Below, piece by piece: positions 24,100 to 35,359 of a stretch of 64,000 nt of DNA (positions are counted from its first letter, which is position 1; each line of letters opens with the position of its first letter). Below the pieces are notes generated by a model, which saw only the letters and a list, made by a program, of their open reading frames with translations, ran no database searches and was not told the DNA's origin. The position numbers were made by a program, and so were the translations under genes. This DNA comes from Massospora cicadina (taxonomy: Eukaryota; Entomophthoromycota; Entomophthoromycetes; Entomophthorales; Entomophthoraceae), in contig JAKSZP010009257.1 of assembly GCA_022478985.1 (NCBI GenBank), forward strand, positions 1-64,000, written 5' to 3'.

Positions 24100-24690
24100 A
24101 TATTAAGGTTTGATTCCAGATTATTGGTTTAGACTTCAATTTTAGGGTAATACTTAAATTACTCCAAATTTGGTTAATAAGCATTATGTTTATATTATAA
24201 ACTACTTTACCTAATTCTGAAGCCATATCCATATAACTCCATCATTAATGGCCTAATAATCCCAATGTTAAAATCGGAAGTTCATTCTGGAATCTAGCAA
24301 GTTGAACCTCTATACAAGTACTATTGGAAGAGCTCTTGTCTGAGGTTAGTATTAATTTAACTAATGCTATTAAATTATTACTAGGAGATTAAGAAGCTCA
24401 GCTGACCTTAAGGGTGGGATGAGATGATGGTTAACTCACTTAGGAAGCAAGAATGATCAATGAATAACTTTTGTAATTCCCAATAATCATGAATCCCCTT
24501 AGTTTTCCAAAGTATTATAAATAGCACTTGCTTAATTTAATTAGTATACTTTTTCTCAGCGGGGTATATTAGTGTCTTTTTTTACCTAAGTTCTTATTTT
24601 TAATCTGAAGTTAAATTCTCATCCAAATTTGCATACTTTCAATCTGCCCTCATACTCTTGAACAACCAGTGATTCCCCCATGGTGACCTT
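24100..24690 (+). repeat. Dispersed repeat R2, copy 2 (LTR-like)
   Basis: Colinear partner of 1,930-2,520. The TATA-like TTATAAATAGCAC is at about 24,512-24,524, followed by GTTAAATTCTCATCC and AAATTTGCATACTTT. It lies directly upstream of the R5 segment and of the Gypsy remnant, so it could be a 5' LTR or an older element beside it. Confidence 0.55.
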
Positions 24691-24699
24691 ACACGCACC

Positions 24700-24970
24700 A
24701 TGAACTAAATCTGGATAAGGGAAAAATATGCTCAAGTTGGTTCTGTGTGAGCGTTATGGTTAAATGAGCGTTACATCCACAGCGTTGAAGTGCACCAGTT
24801 ACATGATTGATGATGAGAGGTCATTATATTTTTTTATAGTACGGTGCTTTAAGTCCCATAAATTTACAATATTGCCAAAATGGCAAAATTTAACTTCAGT
24901 CAATTACCTGGGTAAAAGCCTACTCAAGCTATCACACCAAAATCAACGGTATGTTACATATATTGGTTAG
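24700..24970 (+). repeat. Dispersed repeat R5, copy 1 (LTR-derived)
   Basis: Shares GAGCGTTACATCCACAGCGTT (positions about 24,762-24,782) and AGTGCACCAG with 37,640-37,890. It also shares translated similarity (STALKCTSY) with both 37,565-37,801 and the minus-strand copy at 47,666-48,110. At 37,543 this sequence begins immediately after a Gypsy integrase, so R5 is probably the start of that element's LTR. Confidence 0.5.
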
Positions 24971-25550
24971 ATTGAGTGCATTACCTTGACAGATGGAAGA
25001 TGGATGATGTCCCATAATTTCTTAAGAATAGTTTCATTGAGACGAACCTTTTTCTTTGGTCAACTTGTTTTAGATAAAACACATTTTTTTATAAATATAA
25101 ATCCTTGGTTTGATCTGCTTGCTGACCTCCTTGAGTAGATCTCAAATGATATAGGTCATTCAATTCTTTCCTAATTTTATTGATACTATTAACCTTCTTG
25201 TAGAACCTGGACCCCTTTGAATCAAAACACAAAAGAACCTTGACTTTGATCTGCAGTTGATGGACTCCTTCATAGGCTCTAACTAAGCCCTAGCATTTTT
25301 GGTGTATTAAGTGATTTTTATGATCTTGTATACCCTTTCCTTGGGCCTTTGTGTACTGGTACCTTCACGTTGCCTTGTTTCAGCTGTTGTTATTGGGTTG
25401 TTCCCTGGTTGTAAAATTGGCCATTCCCCACCACCTCTCATGTAATGAGAGAGTTACAGATACTCACTTAACATTAGTCAACCAATTTTAAACTATACGT
25501 GCATAAGAATTACTAAATACGGTCTCTCTATGAGTTTAAACTAGGTGCAT
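24971..25550. other. No gene seen
   Basis: The sequence carries no recognised domain. It would be LTR or leader sequence if the R5 copy at 24,700 is the 5' LTR of the Gypsy element, but similarity to 37,900-38,670 is not visible. Confidence 0.35.
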
Positions 25551-26208
25551 TGGCCATTTATCAAAGTCTCTATGCTGCTTACCATGGCGTTTTTGTTTGG
25601 TTTACCTTTAATACAGCATGGTGTTATTCTTGCTACAGTTAACTAGGAGCTCCCTACCCTTCCTTCTCATACCTGGTGGCTTTGGACCCTTCAGGATCAT
25701 GGTGTTAATATTCTGAGACCTATACTGAAGTGTATTCTGAAATCCAGCAGGCGCTAACTTCCATTACTTTAAAAACTTATATTTATAACCATTTAACTAG
25801 CTCTTGTTCATCCTCTCACAGCATTAATTTTCTATGTTGCCTGTCCCCTGGTGCAGCCAACTGTATCTTTATGGTGTTACAAGCACATTCTCATTTAAGG
25901 AAGTTAGTAGAAGGGTGGGAACGCCTTCTGGAAGCTCTTCATACTGACGTGTCTTCCTTCCAAACCTTTTACAAGTTATTTTCTCTTCTCTGGAAAGGAT
26001 TCCCCTTGGGCGATATTTGTATATATTGAGTTTCTTCCTATACTCAACCTCTACCTGACATGATTAAAACGTTAGTTCTTCACTCCACTTTATATAATCC
26101 TGCAAGGAATGCTCCAGTATGGTGGGCTCCCCCTGCCAACTTTTATCATCTTATTGAAGCTCTTAATGGTATTTCCTCGCCTCAACTAAAAAAGAAACAG
26201 TTAATATA
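25551..26208 (+). pseudogene. Single-frame coding remnant, gag-like position, family unknown
   Basis: One reading frame runs about 219 codons with three stops, including the open stretch 25,730-26,029. It contains an alpha-helical, Leu/Trp-rich segment (LVEGWERLLEALHTDV, LFSLLWKGFPLGDI) and later PVWWAPPANFYHLIEALNGI. The position upstream of a Gypsy pol suggests a gag remnant, but no diagnostic motif is seen. Confidence 0.35.
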
Positions 26209-26689
26209 ACCAAGCATTGTTTTACCTGCTCCAACCCCTATAAGTACCAGCCTGAAGAACTCGCGCTCTTTTAGAAGTAAAGGTTTCTTTCCCTTAATAC
26301 ATTTGGTTTTGGATAACTTTAAGGTCAGTGGGGATCTATCCCTGAGTATTTTACAAAAAAAAAAATCAAGTTAACTTAGTCACTTTTGTTTCATCCATGG
26401 AGACCCCTATAAATACCATCCCTGAGAGATCAAGTGCCTTAAAATGGAGGTTTCTTTTTCTTTCCAAATCATTGGATTTGGGAATTGTGAGGGTTGGTGG
26501 GGGTCTATCCTGAAATTGATGATGAATGATTCAATTGATTTGCAAAATATGGTTCAACTGAAAAGACCCCTTTATATATGGCACCCAAAAACACTAATTT
26601 ATTTAGTGGGGCAGCGGCTCCCACTGTCACTCCCTCATTTTTGTTGAACTCGAAGGTTTCATGAGTCTAGCCCCAATTCCATAGTTAAC

Positions 26690-28210
26690 AAAAAAAAATG
26701 ATATGATTTCTTCACTAGAACCACCTCCTACAGAGCCTGACAAGCCCTCATTAAGAGGGTGCATTGCCATGATGGTAATGGATAGTGACGTTAGGCGCTA
26801 TCATATTGTGTACTTTGCTTCTGATGCCCAAAAACGCCGTTTTTAACACTATTCCAAAAATACAAATGATCAGTTGAAAGCTCTTGCAGGTCCAGCCTAT
26901 AACACAATTCTCATTTATAACATTACCCCTGAGAACCTGCGCTTGTTCCTTAAGATGATATACCAAACTCAATAAGTTAAAGAGGAGTTTTTATCACAAA
27001 AAGCTGGCAAGTATGATGCTGCATAAGATACTGTGGTGTATGTACCCTCAGTGGTAAAAGGTTGCAAACTACCCTTCACCATTATTTAATAGGAAACCCC
27101 ATCCTGGGGTGTGATTAAGTATAAGGTTATCCTGCTGGTGAGCTGTTGGTGCTATATGTCATCAATAAATACTATCCTTGCTAACCTTCTGTATTATGAT
27201 ACTCTTTCTTCCCCTTAGGATAATTCAGAACAATTATTTTAGTGAAAATTGGTGTACTGATCACTTCTGTGTGAGATGTTTTCCCAATATCTGGAACCAT
27301 AGGGAATTCCATCTTGCATGGTGGTTGCATGGCTAGTTTCTATTTTGATTTTAAAAATCAAGCAAAATGTCATTTTTAGTTAAAGTTATTATAAGTTGAT
27401 ATAGCTTTCATTCAGCAATTGATGCTGGGATCAAAGGTCTTCAACGTCAAAATTACTTCAATAAATTTAGCTTTGAGGTATGCTTCATAACCTTCAGGTA
27501 GCAGCATCAAAATCTCAGTGTGAAGTCTTAAAATGGATAACCTCATGTCGCACCACCAACAATAAACTTACCTATTCACTTAAATATAAATTTATTTATA
27601 GTTAAATATGCAAAGAAATTAGGTTTATCCAATAGTGCGACTAAAAAAGGAACACTTTCTGATTCTTTGCGTACTAAGTAGTATGTAGTTTGCTCCAGAG
27701 ACCCTGAAGGCAATGAGATTGTATTGGCCCTATACATCAGCCAAGTGGGACACCAGAGTCAGAAGAGAAATGCTAAGTTTTCCAAGCATTTTTGAATTAG
27801 AGCTATTCCTTTAGATCAGTTAGCTACCTAGATTGCCATTAGATCAAGAAAACTCTCTTTTGGGCATGTGGGTGGGTCAAAAATGCAACGTTCAGAAACT
27901 TGGGTTATTTCACATGTTATAACTGTGGCTATTGCAAATTTATTGACCTGGACCTAACAAATTACCTTTAGTTGGGCTACCTGGTGATATGGTTAGAGCA
28001 GGTAACTCTTAGGATTTTACACTCTGGAGATTCAATGGTTGGTTAGTTATCAAGTTAGCAACTACCATTTGGGTGGCCACTCTTTAGTAGTCATAAAATT
28101 TCTGTACTAAATATCTTGGGAGTTCAGTGGTGGCAAAAGTTTAGCATCAAAACCAACTAAAGGACAATACCCTGATGTTATCTTTGTAGAGTGGCTAGGA
28201 ATTAGTAATC
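26690..28210 (+). pseudogene. Gag/protease region of the Gypsy remnant (tentative)
   Basis: Broken coding-like frames lie between the 25.6-kb segment and RT. They include MMVMDSDVRRYHIVYFASDA (about 26,769-26,828) and ALAGPAYNTILIYNITPENL. A CxxC-containing FTCYNCGYCKF at about 27,910 may be a degraded zinc knuckle. No DTG/DSG protease triad was identified. Assignment rests on position before RT. Confidence 0.35.
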
Positions 28211-28499
28211 CCCTTGTATGAAGTCAGTCCTTAAGGCAATTTGCCCCAATGGCAAAATGTACACAAACTCAGACTTGCACCTAAGCTGAAGCCCACTTCA
28301 AAGTGCATTTTATTTTCCTGTTTAGAAGGTTTGAATCTTCATTTAATGTGGTTTCTGAAAATGTTTTACCAGATTATTCCAAGTTTGAGTGTAAATTTAA
28401 ACTCATAGTTGACCTGGTTTGCGTTTCTTCCCCAATATTTCCTTTGACTTTTTGAGAAGAGGCAGCTTTATATGTTTGAATTATGTAGCAGTTAGCAAA

Positions 28500-29290
28500 A
28501 AAGCCATATTTCAGCATACATCTCAGGTATGTTCACCACTTCTCTTTGTGCAAAAAGATTATGGTATTCTACGCATTTGTGTAGATTATGGTAAACTGAA
28601 AATGTCACTATAGCTGATCATCATATTATTTCAGGGGAGGCACAAATTTACCAGTATGTGAAGAAATCTGGGGTCCCTTCCAAATTGGATCTTTTAAATG
28701 ATTATAACCAGATCCGCGTCAGAAAGAGGAAGGAATGGATCACTGCATTCTGTACCATGAAGGGGATTTACCAATTCCAGGGTATGCCCTTTGGGATAAA
28801 GTATGTGCCTAAATTTTTAAACTTTTTATTAATGCGGCATTGGGAGAGTTGTTGGGGTGTGCGCTGTAGACTATGTGTATAACACTTTAGTTTTCTTCCT
28901 TAATAAAGCATCCCATAAGATTTACCTATGGCAAATGGTAGAGCATTTAGTAGCGGCTAAGCTGACTCTGAAGCACAGTAAGTGTAGATTTTATAAGCCC
29001 TAGGTCTTTTTCTTGGAAAACATTAGATTTTGACAGGAGTCATATGATTACTTTTAACAAGGACGATGCAATTTGTGATTGGCCACACCAACCTCAGTTA
29101 AAGAATTGAAAAGTTTCTAGGACTTGCACCTTCCTCAAGAAGATCACACCAAGTCTTTCAGAGTTAATGGCGCTTTTTTATAAGGTCAATAGTGCCAAAA
29201 TCCTTTAGTGGTCTTGTTGAAGTTTTTGGCCTACTTCAGATGGCTGGTTCTTCTGCGGTATGGTGGAGTTTCAAACGTCTATTTTATGGT
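28500..29290 (+). pseudogene. Gypsy reverse transcriptase, decayed
   Basis: SPLLFVQKDYGILRICVDYG (28,535-28,594), KLDLLNDYNQIRVRKRKEWI and YQFQGMPFGIKYVPKFLNFL are the fingers and palm motifs of Ty3/Gypsy RTs. The YxDD catalytic box region at about 28,865-28,895 reads VDYVYNTLVF in one frame and lacks the paired aspartates. KLTLKHSKCRFYKP is the usual KCxF segment after the palm, and KELKSFLGL the thumb start. Frameshifts and stops make it non-functional. Confidence 0.85.
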
Positions 29291-30055
29291 GACAATATAT
29301 GAGACAGTGACTATAGTTAAGATATAATTCCTTGGTAATAGCACTTCGAAGTTGTATTATTCTGTCATTACTTTGATGATGGCACGCTGCCCTGATTTTC
29401 TGATCCCAAGTAACTTTTTGACTTAATACAACATAAAGTATTAAGCACAAAAAATCTTATAGATTAAGCATGAACTTGTGGTAATAGTTAATTGTACTTT
29501 ATTAGTATCAACTTGGAGATAATCTATGGGTTCAATGTTCACCACATCTTAACCATGACGCCTCATTTTCAATGGCACTTGTCCAGAGGATATGTATAAT
29601 GTTCATATGAGGGTCTACAATCCTTTCAACTCATGGCATCTCGCATGGCCTCAGGGTCACTGTCTTTTTCATCAGTACTCTCAAGACCGCGTTTCTGACA
29701 CATCTGCAAATAGCTGAACTGATGCTCTTCTCAAGCAGTTGGCACCACATACCAAGGCAATTTGTACCACTAATTAGTAATTAATTCGATCAAAAACTTA
29801 ATCGATATTAAAAACTAATTTTGACATAGACCAACAAAGCCCACATGCCCAAGTCATCAAGTTGACTATTATAATTAAGTCCAACCTAACCAACAAAGCC
29901 CTTGGGCCCATGTCATCATAGTTTAATATTAAGTGGAATTGCTAGGCCGCGGATCCAAAACTTTGCATAAGCATAGGATATTCCTGATCCATAATCACTG
30001 ATTTTAAATATGATCCATAATAAATTAAGAATGTTAGCATTATTATGTCCCTATC
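29240..30055. other. Unassigned stretch inside Gypsy pol
   Basis: It lies between the RT thumb segment and the left TSD of LINE C. Past the right TSD (35,360) Gypsy RNase H resumes at once, so this stretch is extra relative to a normal pol. It may be a second, older insertion. IKHELVVIVN at about 29,465 faintly resembles an RNase H motif. Nothing else is recognised. Confidence 0.4.
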
Positions 30056-30179
30056 AAATATCTGACAATTAGGAAAACTTTTCTTTCTTGTTGCAATCAC
30101 TTTTGCAACCTATTCAATTCAAGTCTGAATCTAGTTTGATAATCTCACATAGGAGATTAGTCTGCGCCCATGTCAGGGA

Positions 30180-31597
30180 GCAGTTGGGCAAGTAAGGTAA
30201 GAGGAGCAGGTGGAAGGCCCACGGCCTCCAACATTCAAAAACGCCCCAGAGAAACCGGCAGAATAGACAAAAATTTTAAAGAACTGGAAATCACTATTTC
30301 CCCAGAAATACTCACATGGCAAGTATGATGCAACCAGTATATCAACACGCCGCACTCCCAGCCACTTTCATCGGTTGAATATAGAGTCCACATGTTTCTG
30401 GACATCCAACAAATGGCTTTATGGGAAAAATTTTGTGAAGATGTGCACACCTTTTTCCTGACCGCGGTGTATGTTGCACCTCACTCCATGTCATGCAGTT
30501 GGCTGGACCTAGGTTTCAAAAACAAATAGGCAGCAGATGAGGCTGCTGCAGTGCACGTAGTGGTTGACCTCCCTGAAGGGCAACAGGTCATCAAAACCAA
30601 ATGCACCAGATGGATGAAATCAAACCAAATTTCCTCACGTTTGACTTTTTGCCTACTACGGTAAAACGTGACATTTTGGAACAACACCTGAAAGATGGTC
30701 TCACCTATATGGTGAAATACAATCTTTCAAAATGCAACGCTTCACGCTGATGCCACACCTGTGCACCGGCAAAGCCATTGCAGTTCTGACCCTCAACGGA
30801 GGAGATCACAAAGGACCTAGCCCAGATCCCACACTCCACTTTTATTATTATTGAAGGGCATACCACCCACCCATTATGGGTGACCGTGGACAGCGCGCCC
30901 CCATCTGCACCCACTGTGATGCGTTCAGCCATAAGGTGCATGCATGCCCCACCAAGGAGGGCGTCACATTTTAAGAGCACCCCTCAGCGGCCATGGCCAG
31001 CGGAGAGGCGCACTATGAACCAACCGTAAGCACCAAAGAGGCTTTCCCGTGGGGAGCACAAGGCTGCTACCTACTGGTAAAGCCTATCTCCCCGCAAGAG
31101 TAGAAGAAGGCCAAGCAGGCCCATGGGGCCATGGCCAAGGAAGTGGCCAAAGCCACCACCGCTATCCCACACTCCCAACGCCAGGAGGACATCAAAACCT
31201 TCGCGGTGGAAGCAAATTGGGAATCCATCATCCAATCAGATGGAGAAGCCCATGCTGATTGGGCCACCCAATCTGAGGATCCGATGGGGGATTTGATCTC
31301 ACCCAATCATTGCAACCAAGCTCCGGTCAAAACTGACCTGGGGCAAAGCTGACCAGAAAAAAAAGATTTCTTTGACCAGAACGTTGATGCACTGTAATCA
31401 CCCGCATCCGCACCACAAAAAACTTGTCTGATGTCGGGGAAACAAAAAGTGAAGGCAAAAGCCAATGCAAACCTCTCTGCTAAAATCAACAAAAATCCTG
31501 ATAGTGTTGCTGCTAATACCCGCACTGCCGTGAAGGCCCATGGGGATCTAGAGGAGGCTAGTGGGCCCAGGTGCCCACCCCTTGCACCTAAGGTGCG
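30180..31597 (+). pseudogene. LINE C ORF1, decayed
   Basis: MFLDIQQMALWEKFCEDVHT is followed by GFKNK-stop-AADEAAAV, colinear with LINE B ORF1. A zinc knuckle ICTHCDAFSHKVHACP (CX2CX4HX4C) is encoded at about 30,903-30,950, but in a different frame from the N-terminal part. An Ala/Lys-rich tail follows. The role by family is binding of LINE RNA. At least three frame changes and several stops are visible. Confidence 0.78.
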
Positions 31598-34500
31598 ATG
31601 GGGGAAACCTTCACTTTAGGGACATTGAATATCGCCAGACTCAAGGCCTCACCATCCCAGGCTAGGAAACTGAGTTTTTTACAACAAAATTTACCTGTGG
31701 ATATCCTGGCCATCCAGGAGTCCCACTGTCCACGAGGTTCTGAGGAGGCTTGGAAATCCATGCTCCTACCATCTCTATCCTTTTGGTCAGAGCACTGTGG
31801 GGTGCTAGTTTGGAGAAACAATCTCTTCAAATTTGTATTATCAGAAACATTCCTAAATGGCCAAGTTCTCGTTGTCACTTTCTTATGGGCTGACGTAGCG
31901 CATGCAATCATCAATATCTATGCCCCAAATGGTGCACGCAAGCGTCAGGAATTTTTCTCATCAGTCAAATCTCTCCCACTACCCCCAAACCTGTTTGTAG
32001 TTGGCGACATGAACTGTTGGCTAAACACTCCAACGGACTGGTGGCCTTCCTCACCCCACGCCCCCCAGGGTCACGTAGAACTGCGCGTTCTAAAGGCCAC
32101 CCTCAGGCTATTGGATGTGATGCTGCGACATGCCCTGCTGCTTGAAAACATGACGCGCCCCCACGTCCACAACAGCCAATTAAGGTCCATGACCCGCATC
32201 GACCTTATCCTAACGCCAGCAAAATTCCAACCCCACATCTCCCACTTCAAAACAACAAAAATGGAATTCTCTGACCACTGACTGATCTCAATAACCTACC
32301 ACCTACCCAACACAGTGGCCAGGGCCCCACATTGGTGCAAGCTCCGCCCCCAAACTCATGTCGCCAGGATTTTCCACTTGGGTGGAAGAAGCAACTTTGA
32401 CAAAAGAGTTTGTAACACTGTTCTGCGCGGACCCCACCTCCACATGGGCAACCTTCAAAGAGGATACCATCCGCCACTCTTGCCACCTCTCCTCCAGATG
32501 CTCATGAGCCACATCGGTGACCATTTCGCGCGCCCTGGCAGAATTGGCACACCTGGAGTCCAATATCCCCACTACAGGATACAGCCCTGCATGGGGCCAG
32601 AAATGGGCAGAAGCAGCCGCCCACCTCAACGCGCTCGAAAGACAACACAAACATCAGGTTTGTGTTCAATACAAGGTCAAACGCATCACAAAGGGTGACA
32701 AGTGCACCTATTACTTTTTTAAAAAAAATTTGCACCAACCAGAGCATGTCCTGCACACAGGTGTGAAGATCAGACGATTCCACCGCGGATATGCCAGCTG
32801 AAGTGGCAATCAAAACACAGAAGTATTACTCCAAGTTATACCGATCTGATCCAATTCAACCGCTGAAATGGCAGAACTTCTTGACTGAGCCCACATCCGC
32901 ACCATTTCTTGATACCCAGAAATAATGAATTTAATTACTCCAAATGAATTATGGACAGCCATCCGCGGTGCACCTAACCGGAAATGCCCAGGCCCAGATG
33001 GCATCCCATATGAATTCTAAAAAAATATTTCAAATATATATCCCCACTACTTCTTGCTTCACTTAACCAGAGCCTTTGGAAATGCGCCTCCTACAAGGAG
33101 GACATGAGGCCTTTACTATCACACTTTTCAAGAAAGGGATAAGCTAGACTTAGCCAACTGGCGCCCCATTTCTCTAACAAACACAGACACCAAAATTTTA
33201 ACCAAAATCATGGCTAACCATTTAGGGATTATAGCATCTGCCACCATCTCCCCAGAACAATTCGGCTTCATACCCAGAAGGTCAATTTGGGATAACGTGC
33301 ACTCTGTGGCTAATGTATGTCAGTCCACAGCCTCTGGGGCACTTGTATTCTTGGACCAACAGAAGGCCTATGATAGAGTGAACTGGGAATACCTCAGGGC
33401 CTGCCTCAATCAATTCCGCTTATCCCTTCACTTCATCAACTGGGTGATGCTGCTCACGGAATCTGCAACAATGGCAGCACGTGGCCCTGGCTTCCTAACG
33501 GAAGTAGTCCGCCCTCAAAGGGGCTTGCGACAAGGGGACCCCCTCAGCCCACTCTTATACAACTTCAGCCTTGACCCACTACTGCGAAATGTGAATGCCC
33601 AATCACTGGGGTCCATGTGCCAGGCCAAGCCCCAGTCAAGATGAGGCATTTGCAGATGACTGTGTGGTTGGGGTGTCTAATAATCAAGATGCACGTGCAC
33701 TTGAAGCTCTCATCCAGGTGTATTCCCGGGTAAGTAACGCGGCACTGAATGCTTCAAAACTGAAATCATCCTCCTTGGTCGGTCTCAAAACTGCTGGGCC
33801 CCAGCATTTAGTTCCCAACCTGGCCCATCTGCTCACCCACATCTTCGCCCTACCAGCTCAACACACACCCGCCCCACTAGTGCTTCCCTTCGTGCCACGC
33901 CCTACCATAGGACTGGTACGCCATCTGGGCGTGTGGAGGCAGGCAGATACGCGTCAGCAGTAATGGAGAGCCATATTTTGGACAACGTGACAAAGTGAAT
34001 CGCCTCTCTCAGAGCCCACCCTACTTCCCTTACTGGCAGGGTTGTTTTGGCTAACTCTATGCCCTCTCCAAAGTCTGGTTTGGATCCCACGCCATCCCCT
34101 TCTCCTCAAGCTTCTTCAAGTCCTTGTATGCCCTGCTGCAAGGATGGCTTTGGTCAGGCCGCCCTCCACCAGTACGGCTAGAGGTCATGTTTGGCCCTCA
34201 CCATCAAGGTGGCATGAGTCTGCTCGACTTCAGAGCCCATGCTGCCAAGATCTTGGGTACCTGGATAGCGGCTGTCACCGCCCCTACGCTCCCCTCCCAA
34301 CACTGGTCCCACGCAGCCTGCTCCAACTTCTCCCGAGCCTTGGGCCTCAACAACCCATTGAACCCACACTCCCTGATGAAATACCTCGCTTCACACCCAT
34401 CGGCCACAGGCCCTCACGGGACAAAAACCCACCACAAACGAATCCTCCTCTCCATGCGGAGCGCTGAGTGGAGAATTTGTATTAGTAGACACACAGCCCA

Positions 34501-35212
34501 GAGAGGCCTCCCCTCTCCTCAGTTCACACAAAAGGTACAGGGGCTACCCATCCAAGATGGCGTGATCCCCACACAGCCCCATGTCCTATCCAGGGTGGAC
34601 TACCTGGACATGATGGACATCCCTTACTCCATTGAAACCCAAAAAACTATCTGGAAATACGCACACCATCCTCTGTTGCAGCCTCAAGTCCACTCCCATG
34701 TGTGGCGCTTCCTGAGGCGGGTGTATCGTACAGCTGAGCGCTCTAACGCTTTACACTCATCCTGTGTCGTGTGTGGCCAGTATGGAACGCTGTTCCACCG
34801 CCTGGAGAAGTGCTCTACCTCTAAAGTGATATGGCGCGAAGTTCAACGTCTGCTGGGCCAGGATCAAACGCATCCCTTCAGTCTGTCAAGAGATATGTTT
34901 GCTCTATCAATGGCCTCCTCCCTTCCACCCTCCCTCCGTGCTTTTGTGGTTGCAATCGCCATGTGGACCATCCACACACTTGTCTTAGATGCCATCGCAG
35001 GCTCCACCCCCACCCTCCCAGAAGCTGTCCACAGATTCCGGTCTCATTTGGTGGACCACTTTCAAGCGTGGATGTTTGGATACCTCCCACCGCGTTGCCA
35101 ACAGCTGGTCTCCTCCTTGTTCCCAGTCTGGTTCATCAAATCAGACCCCTTCCTCCACACATGTTCGATTGTGGCTACGGCCCCATCACACGTTCCCTCT
35201 CCCTCCTCATAA
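31598..35212 (+). pseudogene. LINE C ORF2 (APE endonuclease / RT / C-terminal zinc segment)
   Basis: The APE domain lies in the open frame 31,598-32,281: TLNIARLKASPSQARKLSF, DILAIQESH, INIYAPNG, FVVGDMNCWLN, MTRIDLIL and FSDH followed by a TGA stop. RT has NRKCPGPDGIPYEF (about 32,976) then a stop, NWRPISLTNTDTKILTKI, FGFIPRRSIWDNVHSVANV, LDQQKAYDRVNWEYL and GLRQGDPLSPLLYNF in the frame 33,210-33,644. FADD is at 33,649-33,660 in the overlapping frame 33,595-33,963. The frame 34,124-35,212 (362 codons) carries GGMSLLDFRAHAAKILGTW and the zinc-like CVVCGQYGTLFHRLEKC. The catalytic box is intact but the ORF is split by stops and at least four frame changes. Confidence 0.9.
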
Positions 35213-35359
35213 GTGGCGTTCCCGCTGGCAACAAGAGATAGCATCGCGTCTCTGGGGTGCCTTTCCTGGTACTAAATTTTGTCTCTTCTGAATCATATTC
35301 GGAAGTGTCCATCCCATGGTCAGCCTTCCCCGCAATAGATTAAATATCTGACGATTAGG

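Larger units (their letters stand above)
30074..35341 (+). mobile_element. LINE C, full length, inserted in Gypsy pol
   Basis: About 5,268 bp between 18-bp TSDs AAATATCTGACAATTAGG (30,056-30,073) and AAATATCTGACGATTAGG (35,342-35,359; one mismatch). The 5' end AAAACTTTTCTTTCTTGTTG and the 3' end GGAAGTGTCCATCCCATGG, followed by a CAGCCTTCCCC end, match LINEs B and D. No poly(A) tail; it ends in CAATAGATT. ORF1 then ORF2 are on the plus strand. Long ORF2 pieces stay open and the FADD box is intact. It is nevertheless broken by frameshifts and stops. Confidence 0.93.

Noticed and set aside
29460..29480. HELVVIVN resembling the RNase H KELLAIV motif
   Set aside because: A fuller RNase H is present at 35,395-35,890 in the expected order. 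The short match alone is not enough to call a second one.
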